NCBI RefSeq assembly: GCF_009662475.1
Contig: NZ_CP045571.1
Coordinates: forward strand, 3,222,501 to 3,286,500
Direction: 5' to 3'
Source: Acidithiobacillus thiooxidans ATCC 19377
GTDB lineage: Bacteria > Pseudomonadota > Gammaproteobacteria > Acidithiobacillales > Acidithiobacillaceae
Length of the DNA stretch: 64,000 nucleotides
The position numbers were made by a program, and so were the translations under genes. This document shows, one piece after another, positions 1 through 8,827 of the stretch. Every line of letters begins with the position of its first letter. The stretch's first letter is position 1. The notes under the pieces are model-generated. The model made no database searches and was not told the DNA's origin. It saw only the letters and a list, made by a program, of their open reading frames with translations.

Positions 1-1
1 C

Positions 2-847
2 GGTGATCACGTCGCCGTGTGGACATCCAGCACCGGAAAAGTCATGGCCCGCCTTGCGGCCGAAGCTGACCATCCGCATGCCGATGTGGTCATGGTCGCC
101 GACTGGACAGCCGGCCTGGAACTCGCCAAAGACAAGATGGTGTATGACTATCAACCTGAAAGCATCGACAAAAATCTTTTCCCGGCCATGCAGCTCAAAG
201 GACCCTTCCTGCCCTATGGTGCCGATACGGTTTCCATGGTCATGAACAGCAAAGCCTTGCCCAAGGGCGCGAGCATGCCTACCAGCTGGTTTGATCTGAC
301 CGCTCCCGTCTGGAAAAATCACCTCACCGCGCCCAACCCGCTGCTCTCGGGCACGGCTTCGGATTTTGTCATTGCCTTTGTGGATAAATACGGCAACAAG
401 GCCTGGCAATATTTTTCCGACCTGAAAGCCAATGGCACCGTCTGGCCGGGGACTAATCATACCGCACTGATGCCGGTACTTTCCGGTGAACGCAGTGGGA
501 TGGTGGAGTGCGTTGGGCATGCCGCCGTGCAGGCCAAGGTACAGGGCAACTCCATTCAGCTGATTTACCCGAAAGAAGGCACCATGCTGATTCCCCGCCC
601 CATCATGATCATGCAGTCGGCGCCGGATAAAAAGCTGGCCGAACAGTTTGTCAATTTCACCATGTCCCCTGCCGGACAAAAACTCGTCGCCAAATATAAT
701 CTCTATCCTTCCCTGAATGGCGTTGCCGCCAAACCTGCTCTGGCCAAGCTCGGTACTTATCCGGTCATGCAGGTCAACTGGGATCAGGTCGCCGCAACCC
801 GCGCCAGCGTGCTGGCCAAATTCCGCAAGGACATTCTCGGTCAATGA
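2..847 (+). CDS. ABC transporter periplasmic substrate-binding protein, 5' truncated by window edge
   Basis: This is the C-terminal part (about 281 residues) of a periplasmic solute-binding protein of the ferric-iron/polyamine type (FbpA/FutA-like). The frame is open from base 2, so the start and signal peptide lie outside the window. The visible part has the usual alternating alpha/beta lobes, with a segment GTASDFVIAFVDKYG typical of the iron-binding group, and ends in an amphipathic C-terminus. Its stop overlaps the start of the permease gene by four bases (ATGA), so the two are translationally coupled. The likely role is capture of Fe(III) or a similar small ligand and delivery to the membrane permease. 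The substrate is inferred from family resemblance only, because the binding-site tyrosines cannot be confirmed without an alignment. Confidence 0.85.
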   Translation, partial: GDHVAVWTSSTGKVMARLAAEADHPHADVVMVADWTAGLELAKDKMVYDYQPESIDKNLFPAMQLKGPFLPYGADTVSMVMNSKALPKGASMPTSWFDLTAPVWKNHLTAPNPLLSGTASDFVIAFVDKYGNKAWQYFSDLKANGTVWPGTNHTALMPVLSGERSGMVECVGHAAVQAKVQGNSIQLIYPKEGTMLIPRPIMIMQSAPDKKLAEQFVNFTMSPAGQKLVAKYNLYPSLNGVAAKPALAKLGTYPVMQVNWDQVAATRASVLAKFRKDILGQ

Positions 848-2460
848 TGGTACGCAGCCTGAATCGGCTGCTGGTTTTTGGCATCCTTGGCCTGCTGGTT
901 CTCGCACCACTGGCCACCATCGTTTTCGAGGCGCTGCAGCCCGACGCCAGCCATCATCATGGCATGGCTCTGCTGCAGTTGGGAGTAGACCAGCACTTTA
1001 TCCACGCCCTGCTGGGCACCGCAGGCATGGCTGCTCTGGCGGTGGTTTTTGCGCTGCCCATCGGGCTGATTCTGGCCTTGTTGATGTTTTACGCCCCGCC
1101 CAAATTCAGCCTGCTTTGGGAAGGGCTGATTCTTATCCCCTTTTTAATACCACCTTACCTGACTGCCGAGGCCTGGACCTTGCTGGTTGGTCCGGTAGGA
1201 CTCATTGAACAACTCATCCATGGTCTCGGAACGCCCCTGGAAAATTTTTTGTACTCGTTGGCGGGAATGGCTGCGGTAATGGCCCTGCATCTCACCCCGC
1301 TGGTGTACATTATTCTGCGCGCAGCCTTACAAAATGGGGATTTTCGCCTGATTCAGGCAGCCCGTGTACATGGGGCAGGACTGTGGCGGGCCTTTCGCGT
1401 CGGCGTTTTGCCCCTGGTTTTGCCCGCATTGGCCGCTGCAGGTTTACTGGTTTTCCTGGATACTTCAGCAGAATTTGGTGTGCCTGCCTTGCTGAGTGGC
1501 TATGCCGGAGTTACTGTGCTCAGCACCAGCATTGAGGCCGCCACCAATGTCTGGCCCGTCAATTTGCCACGCGCCTCCGCCATCGGCCTGGTATTGTGTA
1601 CCCTGGGCATTGTCGCCTGGTTTTTTTATCGTCCCCTGGCCAACGAAAATCGTGGACAAATCCACCAGCTTCACTACCCAAGCCGCTGGTGGTCAATGCT
1701 TCCTCTAGCCGCTTTTGTTTTGATTGCCATGTTGTTACCCATCGGGGCGGTGCTGGCGGTGTCTTTCGAGAAAGCCATTACGGTAGGACTGAAATTCAGC
1801 AATTTCACCTGGCATCACTACCATCATATTCTCTCTCATCAATCCAGTGCGTTCGGAGCCCTTAAAACCAGCCTGGAACTCGCCGCCCTGGTGGCTTTTG
1901 GTACCATGGTGGCCGCCCTGCTGACGGCCAATATTGTCCGCCGTGGTGGTCGTTTTGCTGCTTTTCTGGATTTGCTGGCCACCCTGCCCATGGCCATACC
2001 CGGCGTTGTCCTGGCCGTGGGCATGATCCTTTTCTGGAATGCGCCATGGAACCACCTGCCCGTCTTCGGCACTACCGCCATTCTCGGCGTTGCCTATGCC
2101 ACCACCACCTTTCCTTTTGCCATGCGCTATGCCCGCGCCGGGCTGGCGCAAATACCGCCGCTTTTGGATAACGCCAGCCGGGTACATGGTAGTGGGCCCT
2201 TGCGAACTTTCCTGAAAGTGCATATTCCCATCGCCTGGCCGATGCTGATTGGGGGTGCGACCGTAGTATTTGCTCTGTCCATGCGCGAACTGGTGGCCTC
2301 GTTGATGCTGCAGCCTGCGGGGGTACAGGTGATTTCCACTTACATTTATGCCAATTTCCGGCAAGGCGTCATTGGTGATGGCATGGCCATGTCGGTCATT
2401 GGCGTGCTCAGTTCGGCACTCATCCTGGGAGTAGCCCGGGGACTGTTGCTGCGTCGTTAA
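844..2460 (+). CDS. iron(III)-type ABC transporter permease (fused two-domain, FbpB-like)
   Basis: The product is a 538-residue inner-membrane protein with about twelve hydrophobic segments. It contains two binding-protein-dependent transport permease domains in one chain. The EAA-type cytoplasmic loops are visible twice, near residue 170 (QAARVHGAGLWRAF) and near residue 441 (DNASRVHGSGPLRTF). These loops contact the ATPase subunit. This double-length arrangement is typical of FbpB/ThiP-like importers. It starts on an ATG inside the stop of the binding-protein gene. No ATPase gene follows, so the ATP-binding subunit is probably encoded upstream of the window. The transported ligand is likely ferric iron but is not proven. 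Confidence 0.88.
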   Translation: MMVRSLNRLLVFGILGLLVLAPLATIVFEALQPDASHHHGMALLQLGVDQHFIHALLGTAGMAALAVVFALPIGLILALLMFYAPPKFSLLWEGLILIPFLIPPYLTAEAWTLLVGPVGLIEQLIHGLGTPLENFLYSLAGMAAVMALHLTPLVYIILRAALQNGDFRLIQAARVHGAGLWRAFRVGVLPLVLPALAAAGLLVFLDTSAEFGVPALLSGYAGVTVLSTSIEAATNVWPVNLPRASAIGLVLCTLGIVAWFFYRPLANENRGQIHQLHYPSRWWSMLPLAAFVLIAMLLPIGAVLAVSFEKAITVGLKFSNFTWHHYHHILSHQSSAFGALKTSLELAALVAFGTMVAALLTANIVRRGGRFAAFLDLLATLPMAIPGVVLAVGMILFWNAPWNHLPVFGTTAILGVAYATTTFPFAMRYARAGLAQIPPLLDNASRVHGSGPLRTFLKVHIPIAWPMLIGGATVVFALSMRELVASLMLQPAGVQVISTYIYANFRQGVIGDGMAMSVIGVLSSALILGVARGLLLRR

Positions 2461-2502
2461 ATTTTATCGTGTTGCCACTATTACTCGTACTGGAGTCCAG
2501 AC

Positions 2503-3195
2503 ATGAACAACCGCAAGCTTATTACCACCCTGCTGATTGCTGCTTTAGGTGGCGTCTGCCTGCCCCTCGTAGCTTCTGCCACACCGGCTGAAATCATCCT
2601 GCTGCGCCATGGCGAAAAAATGAACCCCTACGCCCTGTCACCCGTGGGTCAGGCCCGCGCAGCGGCCCTCGCCCGGCAGTATCTGGGAAAAAACGCAACC
2701 CATAGCCTGCTGCCAGCACACGAAAAGCCCGCCGCCCTCATGGCCATCACCCTGCATACCATTGAAACCATGACACCGACAGCGCAGAGTTGGGGGCTTC
2801 CGGTGACGGCCTTTACGGTCGTTCCGGAACCAGGTCTGAGCAAACATCAGAAAATGGTGCAGGAAAATCTCCGCACCCGGGAAGCCGTTCACGACATCAT
2901 GACCAATCCCGCCTATGATCAGAAGGTTGTGGTCATCATGTGGGAACATAAACATATTGCCAATGCCAAGCTGGAAGCCCAGTTTCCTGGGCAACAGATC
3001 ACTTTCCGGCAATTGCTGCATCTCAACAAATTCAAGAATGTACCGCAAACCTGGCCCAAGAAAACCTTCGACTACTTCTGGATTGTTCGTTACCAACCCG
3101 GCGACACAACCCCTGTTTCCTTCAGCATGGAACCGGAAAAGTTTACCGGACAATATGCCCGGTTGCCTGAAAATGCCTGGGGAAAGCCGGAATAG
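2503..3195 (+). CDS. exported histidine phosphatase superfamily protein
   Basis: The protein has 230 residues and an N-terminal signal peptide (hydrophobic core, then VASA before TPAEI). It carries the histidine-phosphatase signature LLRHGEK, with the phospho-accepting His at about residue 36 and its neighbouring Arg. A second conserved His region lies in VVVIMWEHKHI near residues 142-152. This matches branch 1 of the family, but the spacing is short and the second half is divergent. It should act in the periplasm on an unknown phosphate ester. It lies 42 bases downstream of the permease gene on the same strand and may be cotranscribed with it. Confidence 0.72.
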   Translation: MNNRKLITTLLIAALGGVCLPLVASATPAEIILLRHGEKMNPYALSPVGQARAAALARQYLGKNATHSLLPAHEKPAALMAITLHTIETMTPTAQSWGLPVTAFTVVPEPGLSKHQKMVQENLRTREAVHDIMTNPAYDQKVVVIMWEHKHIANAKLEAQFPGQQITFRQLLHLNKFKNVPQTWPKKTFDYFWIVRYQPGDTTPVSFSMEPEKFTGQYARLPENAWGKPE

Positions 3196-3281
3196 CCTGT
3201 CACGGCCTTATGCCAGAGTTCACCGGACTCCTATTGGCGAAAACTTTACAATGTCCGGCCTTTTAAGTAATAACAATAACC

Positions 3282-3839
3282 ATGGACCAGCATTTACTGA
3301 AAGGTTTTTTGCTTCATTGCAGCCGTGCCTGTCGGGTTTTGGCTGCCGTTTTTATTTTATCTGCAGGTAACGCGTTGTTACCTGCCCAGGCAGCCATTTA
3401 CCGTTGGGTGTCTCCCAATGGCACCGTCAGCTATGGTGATCAGCCACCACCAAACGCAGCAAAGCTGCAGTCTCTGCCACCCATTCCTCCGGCACCACCG
3501 CCCGTAGCGCATCTGCAAACTCCGCAAAAGGCAGCAACTGTAACCCCATCTTCAGCAGCCAGCGATAAAACCCTGACAGCCATAGAACGCTTGAATCTCC
3601 TGGCGGCACTGAATAACTATCAAAACAGCCTGCGACCGCCCCCGGAGCCCGAGCACCATGTTTACATACCGGCCTATATCGGCCCTGCGCCTTTTCCACC
3701 GTATCGACCCGGTCGTCCACCCCATTGGCGGCGGCCTCCACCCAGACCTATCCGCCCCCCGAGCAATCGTCCGCCGACCGTTCTTTTGCCACCACCTGCT
3801 CCAGCCTCGGCTTATTCTTCGCCGGTGCTGTTGCCGTAG
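3282..3839 (+). CDS. DUF4124-like, proline-rich exported protein
   Basis: The protein has 185 residues and begins with a long signal sequence (to about residue 37). It continues with IYRWVSPNGTVSYGDQPPP, the usual opening of DUF4124 proteins found in gammaproteobacterial envelopes. The rest is low-complexity and very rich in proline, with PPP runs and arginine-proline pairs, suggesting an extended periplasmic or wall-spanning segment. No catalytic residues are seen. Its 3' end overlaps the end of the convergent small membrane-protein gene by 28 bases. The function is unknown. Confidence 0.7.
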   Translation: MDQHLLKGFLLHCSRACRVLAAVFILSAGNALLPAQAAIYRWVSPNGTVSYGDQPPPNAAKLQSLPPIPPAPPPVAHLQTPQKAATVTPSSAASDKTLTAIERLNLLAALNNYQNSLRPPPEPEHHVYIPAYIGPAPFPPYRPGRPPHWRRPPPRPIRPPSNRPPTVLLPPPAPASAYSSPVLLP

Positions 3840-4066
3840 TCGAGAACGGATGCGGAAACTGTCAACGCTTCCCTTTCACTGACAATCTGCGCGCCGTGCT
3901 TCCAGAGATAATAAATGACGATGACCCCCATAGGGATGAGCAGGGTCAACACAAAAGTAATAAAAAAGGTGATGATTTTCAGGTTGCGGCCCCATCTGGT
4001 GCGCGCCGTACCAATGGCCAATGCCACACTTCTCAGTTCTTTTCCGTCGGAATTTTCTACGCTCAC
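3812..4066 (-). CDS. small single-span membrane protein, unknown function
   Basis: The frame encodes 84 residues with one strong hydrophobic segment (ITFFITFVLTLLIPMGVIVI) in the middle. The flanking N-terminal part is basic. The chosen start is the GTG at 4066, because AGGAG sits five bases upstream. A GTG at 4072 lies too close to that ribosome-binding site. It is convergent with the proline-rich DUF4124-like gene and overlaps its 3' end. I do not recognise a family. The topology looks like a small inner-membrane protein, possibly an accessory subunit. Confidence 0.5.
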   Translation of the reverse strand: MSVENSDGKELRSVALAIGTARTRWGRNLKIITFFITFVLTLLIPMGVIVIYYLWKHGAQIVSEREALTVSASVLDYGNSTGEE

Positions 4067-4189
4067 GAGCACTCCTGTTGTTGGCTACCGGAACACGAGG
4101 GCTCATGTTACTCCTGCGGAAAAAGCAAAACAATTCCCGTTGGGACGACGTCAATCGCGTTCAGCGTGCAAAGACCGACATCCGCAATT

Positions 4190-4843
4190 TCAGTGCGCCT
4201 TGCGCAAAGTCAGATTAATGCGCCGTGCACCCACGAGAGGATGTTCTCCCGGCTTGATCGGAGCAACACCATGATAGCGCAGGCGGGCAGGACCACCCCA
4301 GACCAACACATCACCATGCTCTACAAAAATACGTTTCACCTTATCCCGGCGTTGTGCACCGCCAAACAGAAAAGTAGCTGGCAAACCCAGAGATATGGAA
4401 ACAATGGGCGCATCCATATCCTGTTCGTCCTTATCCTGATGTAAAGACATCCGCGCTCCCGGAACATACACATTCACCAGACAGGCATCTGGCGTGAAAC
4501 CGGCAAAACCCGCTTTTTTTGACGCAGCTTGAGCCAAATTCAAAATAATGGCGGGAATTTCCGGCCAAGGTTCCGCATTTTCTGGATCTTTGGACACATA
4601 TCGATAACCCTGCCTGTCCGACACCCATCCCCATGAGCCGAAATTACTCATGGCGACGGACATTGTTTTTCCACCCGGGGTGCTCATCTGCCGCAGTGCC
4701 GACTGCATCAACCCCTGTTGCACCGCATGAATCAGGGATTCGGCATCGGCTAAGGCCCAACCCCTCAGAATCGTGGCCCCTTCTTCAAGCGATTCCACCG
4801 CCGTAGCAGGCAAGAGAAAGTTTTCAAAAAGATCTGCCGTCAC
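4190..4843 (-). CDS. alkB: AlkB-type Fe(II)/2-oxoglutarate DNA repair dioxygenase
   Basis: The product (217 residues) matches AlkB in length and motif order. It removes methyl groups from 1-methyladenine and 3-methylcytosine by oxidation, using Fe(II), oxygen and 2-oxoglutarate. The iron ligands are visible as His135-x-Asp137 in LHQDKDEQD and His191 in RYHGV. The 2-oxoglutarate-binding motif RINLTLR covers residues 208-214. The substrate loop region (MSVAMSNFGSWGW) is also AlkB-like. The protein ends three residues after the RxNxTxR motif, as is normal. It appears monocistronic; the neighbouring orphan sigma-like gene is on the same strand just upstream. Confidence 0.93.
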   Translation of the reverse strand: MTADLFENFLLPATAVESLEEGATILRGWALADAESLIHAVQQGLMQSALRQMSTPGGKTMSVAMSNFGSWGWVSDRQGYRYVSKDPENAEPWPEIPAIILNLAQAASKKAGFAGFTPDACLVNVYVPGARMSLHQDKDEQDMDAPIVSISLGLPATFLFGGAQRRDKVKRIFVEHGDVLVWGGPARLRYHGVAPIKPGEHPLVGARRINLTLRKAH

Positions 4844-4897
4844 AGCACCCCCTCCCGCCAGCTCTGCGTAACTATCGAGCCATATTGATCTTTCGGT

Positions 4898-5341
4898 CTA
4901 AGCTACCGCCGGACCGCGCACCGACATACTGGAATCCAGTCTCTGACATATGTGTCGGGTCGCATAAATGGCAAAACGCTCATTGCCATCCACCACAAAC
5001 TGGCGAGCGGCGTCAATCAGCGCCAGGTTACCTGCTTCAATAAAATCAATCAAAGCGTGCGGTGTTTGATCGTGATAGCTCCGTGCAATACGTAACACCA
5101 ATCGTAAATGCATTTCGAGTAATTCATGCCAGGCTTCACGATCATTGTGCTGAATTCTGTTAAGCAGATGTTCTTCTTCCAATGCAGTCAAAAGTTCATG
5201 ATAAGCGATCTCCTGCAAATAGGCGTTGATACGATGACTGGATAGGGCAGTTTCTGCACGAACCTGACCATGTTGAGAATGTGTCCGACGTACTGTAACG
5301 GAGAGTGTATCGGCTGAGGGCGCTAAACTTTCTGTGGCCAT
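4898..5341 (-). CDS. truncated sigma-70-like protein (regions 1.2 and 2 only)
   Basis: The 147-residue product resembles sigma-70 region 1.2 (INAYLQEIAYHELLTALEEE) followed by region 2 (LLEMHLRLVLRIARSYHDQ, then FIEAGNLALIDAARQF, then FAIYATRHICQRLDSSM). It stops where region 2.4 ends and has no region 3 or 4, so it cannot recognise a -35 element on its own. Aromatic residues of region 2.3 that help promoter melting are partly replaced (YATRHICQ where YATWWIRQ is usual). The ATG at 5341 is preferred because AGGGAAAA lies upstream; an ATG at 5389 in the same frame would add 16 residues. It is divergent from the LysR gene. It may be a degenerate sigma factor or a core-polymerase-binding decoy; the second idea is speculation. 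Confidence 0.65.
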   Translation of the reverse strand: MATESLAPSADTLSVTVRRTHSQHGQVRAETALSSHRINAYLQEIAYHELLTALEEEHLLNRIQHNDREAWHELLEMHLRLVLRIARSYHDQTPHALIDFIEAGNLALIDAARQFVVDGNERFAIYATRHICQRLDSSMSVRGPAVA

Positions 5342-5451
5342 GGAAATATTTTCCCTATATTTGTAAAGTGCGATATAGGGTTTAAACATACGGATACACC
5401 AGACATCATAGCAAATGTATTTTATTGGTAACTTTATCGGAGAAATCGATA

Positions 5452-6348
5452 ATGGCAGATGAGGAACAACTTCTTTCCCTACTGGCCATCGCCGAGCACG
5501 GTAGCATCAGTGCGGCCGCCGAGCATTTACATCGGGGCCAATCGGCCATTTCCGAACGCCTGAGAAAACTGACCGAACTGGTCGGAGAGCCTCTTTATAC
5601 GCGTGAAATCAATGGGGTAAAGCTCACTCAGGCGGGGGCCGTACTCATTCCCGACATTGAACGCCTACGCCGCGTCCTGCGCGATATTGACAGTATTATC
5701 AGGCGTCGTCAGCGCCTCATGGAAGGAGAACTCAATATTGTTTCTACCAGCCTCATTGCCAATTATTATTTACCCCCTTTTCTAACCCGATTCAGACAGC
5801 AATATCCGGGGATCAATCTCTACATCAAAAGCGGCGAACGATACTGGAAAGATGCAGCGGCGGGCGAAGTAGATGTGTTTTTTTATGAAGGTGACAGCGA
5901 TCTTCCGGAACTGCCCGATTATTTTAAAAGTGTACCCTGGCAGGATAATGAAATTGTCATTGTCACTCCCTTGCAGCATCCTCTAGCCGGACGCCAAAAT
6001 GTTTCCTTTGAGGAGTTGGAAAGTTATCCCATTATTTGGCGCGAACCGGGTTCTGCTGTACGCGGCGCCATAGAAAAGGAATTTCGCCGCCGTGGCATCG
6101 TCCCCAGGCATTTTATCGAAGTAGCCGATATTGAATCGGTAGGCACGATGATCAATGCCAACCTGGGCATCGGCTTCATGAGCAAAAGAGTGTTAGACAA
6201 ACGCTCCGACTGGCAGGTAGCTACCGCCACGCTGGAAAGCCACCAGATGGTCTGCCTGAATTTCATGGCCGCACCACAACCCGACCGGCGCTCGATAATG
6301 CTCCAGAAATTTCTTGAGATGATCGAAAACCCTGAGAATTTAACCTGA
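5452..6348 (+). CDS. LysR-family transcriptional regulator
   Basis: The protein has about 298 residues. It has an N-terminal winged helix-turn-helix (LLAIAEHGSISAAAEHLHRG, then QSAISERLRKL) followed by a periplasmic-binding-protein-like effector domain. Both are the normal LysR order and length. The ATG at 5452 has GGAG eight bases upstream and starts just before the HTH; an earlier in-frame GTG at 5425 is less likely. It is divergent from the sigma-like gene. The effector is not identifiable. After its TGA the same frame stays open for another 48 codons, reported separately. Confidence 0.88.
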   Translation: MADEEQLLSLLAIAEHGSISAAAEHLHRGQSAISERLRKLTELVGEPLYTREINGVKLTQAGAVLIPDIERLRRVLRDIDSIIRRRQRLMEGELNIVSTSLIANYYLPPFLTRFRQQYPGINLYIKSGERYWKDAAAGEVDVFFYEGDSDLPELPDYFKSVPWQDNEIVIVTPLQHPLAGRQNVSFEELESYPIIWREPGSAVRGAIEKEFRRRGIVPRHFIEVADIESVGTMINANLGIGFMSKRVLDKRSDWQVATATLESHQMVCLNFMAAPQPDRRSIMLQKFLEMIENPENLT

Positions 6349-6495
6349 GCAAAAGACTGGGAAAACCTGATTGCCGCCAAAGGTAATGCAGAAAAAGCCG
6401 ACGCATGGGTTAGAGCGCGCTTGCATGAAGCGGAGAATTTAAGCACCGGCGCACAAAAAGCGTATTTGCGCATCATGATCAGAAATTTGCCCTGA
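6349..6495 (+). pseudogene. in-frame coding-like remnant directly after the LysR stop
   Basis: Immediately after the LysR TGA the same frame remains open for 48 codons and ends in TGA. The translated text is compositionally protein-like (AKDWENLIAAKGNAEKADAW, then ending KAYLRIMIRNLP) and rich in Ala, Glu and Lys. There is no start codon or ribosome-binding site for it. It may be the tail of another gene fused by deletion, or a former C-terminal extension of the regulator. No family is recognised. Confidence 0.3.
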
Positions 6496-6667
6496 AATGC
6501 CGGAGTATCTGCTTTCCTGAAGGGTTTTTGTGCGCCATGGTAGCCAAGCAGGGCAGTCACCCCGTTAGCTGCTTCAGGCACGATAGAGACAGGAAATGCT
6601 ATACTGGGGCGAGTTCGCCGGGCTTACAGCTTCGGATGCAACACCAACCTTCAGTCAAGGAGTTGAT

Positions 6668-7600
6668 TTGTCCAGTTCAGTCCCTTCCCGCCTAAATTCC
6701 GTCAGCCATGCCCTCTGGCCCAATTTTTTTATTACCGGAACAGTGAAAGGTGGCACCACCTCTATGTATCGTCACCTTCGCGGGCATCCCGAGGTATTTT
6801 TACCGGCCTTTAAAGAACCACACTATTTTGCCCGGATTCAGCCCAAGCCAGAACAACGGCATCTCATTGAACACATTAGTGAAGAACATGCCTACCTGCA
6901 TCTTTACGAAAATGCCGGAGACTTTCCGGCCATTGGTGATGCCAGTACTTCCAACCTCTGGTATCCGGAAGCTCCAGCACGCATTCATGACGTCGCCCCC
7001 GATGCCCGTATTATCATTTTATTGCGCGACCCGGTCAGCCGCGCCCACTCCCACTACCTGATGGATTTTCGTGAGGGTCTTGTGGATCTTCCTTTTTCAG
7101 TAGAGTTACTCCAGGGGGATTTTGCGCAAAGTGAAAAAGGCTGGGGTGTGTCCCGACTGTATGTGGATCTTGGCTTGTATCACGATCAGGTGCAGCGCTA
7201 TCTGCAAATTTTTGGTGAGGATCAGGTACTGGTCCTGCAATTTGACGATCTGGTGAATGCGCCTGAACAGACTCTAAAGCGCGTAGCTGCTCACTTGCAT
7301 ATTGACCCTGCACCCTTTCAGGAAATGGATGTAGACCAGGTGCACAATGGCTTCAAGGCCCCCCGGGGGAACTGGTCGCGGCGTTGCGCATCCAGTCCGC
7401 TAGCCCGCTGGATTGGTTATCATCTGATGCCCAGAAAGCTGCAATGGTGGCTATATCAGAATCTGATCCTGAAAGCCGCTTCCAAACCGCAGATAGATCC
7501 GGCTGCACGTCAGTATCTGGAACAAATTTACGCACCGGATATTGAAAAACTGGAAACCTTATTGGGACAAAAGATGCCAGCGCTGCGCTCTTCCTGGTAA
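6668..7600 (+). CDS. sulfotransferase (PAPS-dependent, heparan-sulfate-type fold)
   Basis: The product of about 310 residues carries the 5'-phosphosulfate-binding loop GTVKGGTTSMYRHLRGHP near its N-terminus. The 3'-phosphate-binding motif RDPVSRAHSHY follows, typical of NDST-like bacterial sulfotransferases. It would transfer a sulfo group from PAPS to a carbohydrate or other acceptor. The TTG at 6668 is chosen as start because AAGGAG sits five bases upstream and the PAPS loop begins about 20 residues later; an ATG at 6596 in the same frame has no good ribosome-binding site. It lies just outside the left end of the island. The acceptor is unknown; extracellular polysaccharide is a reasonable guess. 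Confidence 0.8.
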   Translation: MSSSVPSRLNSVSHALWPNFFITGTVKGGTTSMYRHLRGHPEVFLPAFKEPHYFARIQPKPEQRHLIEHISEEHAYLHLYENAGDFPAIGDASTSNLWYPEAPARIHDVAPDARIIILLRDPVSRAHSHYLMDFREGLVDLPFSVELLQGDFAQSEKGWGVSRLYVDLGLYHDQVQRYLQIFGEDQVLVLQFDDLVNAPEQTLKRVAAHLHIDPAPFQEMDVDQVHNGFKAPRGNWSRRCASSPLARWIGYHLMPRKLQWWLYQNLILKAASKPQIDPAARQYLEQIYAPDIEKLETLLGQKMPALRSSW

Positions 7601-7906
7601 AAATCAGTCACTCCAGCCATACTTTTTGAAAATAGCGGCGCCCTTCCGGGTAATGGAGGTGCTTACTATTCGAACAAGATGTTCACACCCGCCAAGAAAG
7701 AAGAAGGACTGGTGAGAAGCATTGCCCACTGCTCTACCTTTGGCGAATACAACTGAGATTGCTCTCGCCATTGCGTTACCGTAACGGTTCGATGGTATCT
7801 GGGCGTGGGAAGCGCCAGCGCGAAAAAATCCCGCCAAGTAGGGACTGTATGGGGACCAGATTCACATTTTGCTGCTATGGAGTAATTTACGCGATTCACA
7901 ACTGTT
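7601..7906. other. non-coding stretch between sulfotransferase and left island end
   Basis: About 300 bases without a convincing gene. Short open frames exist on both strands but have no ribosome-binding sites or protein-like composition. In an island-free chromosome this stretch would lie directly downstream of the tRNA-Lys gene. I see no clear terminator. Confidence 0.4.
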
Positions 7907-7964
7907 TGTTTTTAATGGTGGGAACGGCGGGATTCGAACCCGCGACCCACGGCTTAAAAGGCCG
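7907..7964 (-). repeat. left attachment-site repeat (partial tRNA-Lys copy)
   Basis: These 58 bases are identical to 39856-39913. Read on the minus strand they contain the tRNA-Lys 3' part from the anticodon stem to the CCA end plus flanking TTAAAAACA. The 5' half of a tRNA is missing here (the repeat is followed by AAATAG), so this is an attachment-site scar and not a functional tRNA gene. Confidence 0.9.
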
Positions 7965-8317
7965 AAATAGTAAGTTTTTGACACTTTCTGCATCAATGTT
8001 TTACAAAAAATAAAGAGTATATTCATATTGTTGTGGGTGATTTCTGGTAAATATATTCCCTTTAATTCCATGACATTCCTATATTCAGTATGGCGCAAGG
8101 GTGGCACAGAAATCGAGCGGTTGAGACCATTCTATCTCTTCTACTGGTAATGGGATGCCGCCAAACACCCTCGTAGAACGATTAAAATCATACCTTAAGA
8201 TTGCAAGGGCGGACTACATTATTCTACCTAGACGCCCACCCGTTGACCCTCCTTGTCAACTCTGTGCTTCGGGGTATCATCAGCCACTGTGGCGGCAAGA
8301 CCCTACCTAACGCCCAG
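7965..8317. other. left island end, no firm gene
   Basis: This 350-base AT-rich stretch holds a possible integrase arm site (8087-8108). It also has a small open frame at 8155-8310 on the plus strand (51 residues, beginning MPPNTLVERLKSYLKIARAD). That frame has no recognisable ribosome-binding site or family, so it is not called as a gene. Nothing else is supported. Confidence 0.35.
8087..8108 (+). repeat. possible integrase arm-type site (left)
   Basis: The 22-bp sequence AGTATGGC-N5-GGTGGCACA matches 39798-39819 near the integrase start at 19 of 22 positions and in the same orientation. Each contains two TGGC-like half-sites. Repeats of this type near the ends of tyrosine-integrase islands often bind the integrase N-terminal domain. 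The role is inferred. Confidence 0.5.
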
Positions 8318-8726
8318 TTACCGTGTCGTTGATTGGAAAGTCATATCCATCCGCATTTCCCTGCCCCGTGATGGTAGACTGAAAAGCACGCCCGCATCAG
8401 TTACCGCCAGATGAACCGTCATGTGCATATGCGCAGCACCACCCTGCGGTTGCTTCGAAAGGCAGTTTTCCTGAAAAACGGCCTGCCCGTCCCCTTCGAT
8501 AACTGGTACCCCCGTAGTCGTACAGGTTGATCCTTGCTTTGACATCATCCAGGAGGTAAAGGCCTGACCGTGATTGCAGACGGTATAGGTGTCCTTAGAT
8601 GCCCCGTCCGGTGGCAATGCTTGTCTCTTTCCATTCGCCGCGTTTCATGTGCGGCAATCCTTGCGCGAACGCCCCCGTTCAAAACGCTGTCACACAAGTG
8701 ATCAGTACTATTTGACGAATACGCAT
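8318..8726 (-). pseudogene. DUF3617-like exported protein, broken by a stop and a frameshift
   Basis: Reading from an ATG at 8726, preceded by GGAGAAATT, a signal-peptide-like start (MRIRQIVLITCVTAF) runs into TGA at codon 16. The same frame then continues (FAQGLPHMKRGEWKETSIAT). Near position 8595 the frame must shift to continue as SKDTYTVCNHGQAF and the rest of a roughly 100-residue tail. The HMKRGEWKETS opening and the paired cysteines resemble DUF3617 proteins (usual opening MKPGLWE). Two lesions make it a pseudogene. A second DUF3617-like remnant lies divergently next to it. Confidence 0.55.
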
Positions 8727-8827
8727 AATTTCTCCGAAACTGAGTCATAAAAAACAAACGGACCACTATTTTCCCGTGCTACAGGAAAGGTTGTCCAGTA
8801 CTACCCACCGAATTTTGGAGGATATCC

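Noticed and set aside
7907-7964. A second tRNA-Lys gene
   Set aside because: Only the 3' part from the anticodon stem is present. The acceptor 5' strand and D-arm are missing, so it is an attachment scar.
8155-8310. A 51-residue open frame at the left island end
   Set aside because: The text looks partly protein-like, but there is no ribosome-binding site and no family.
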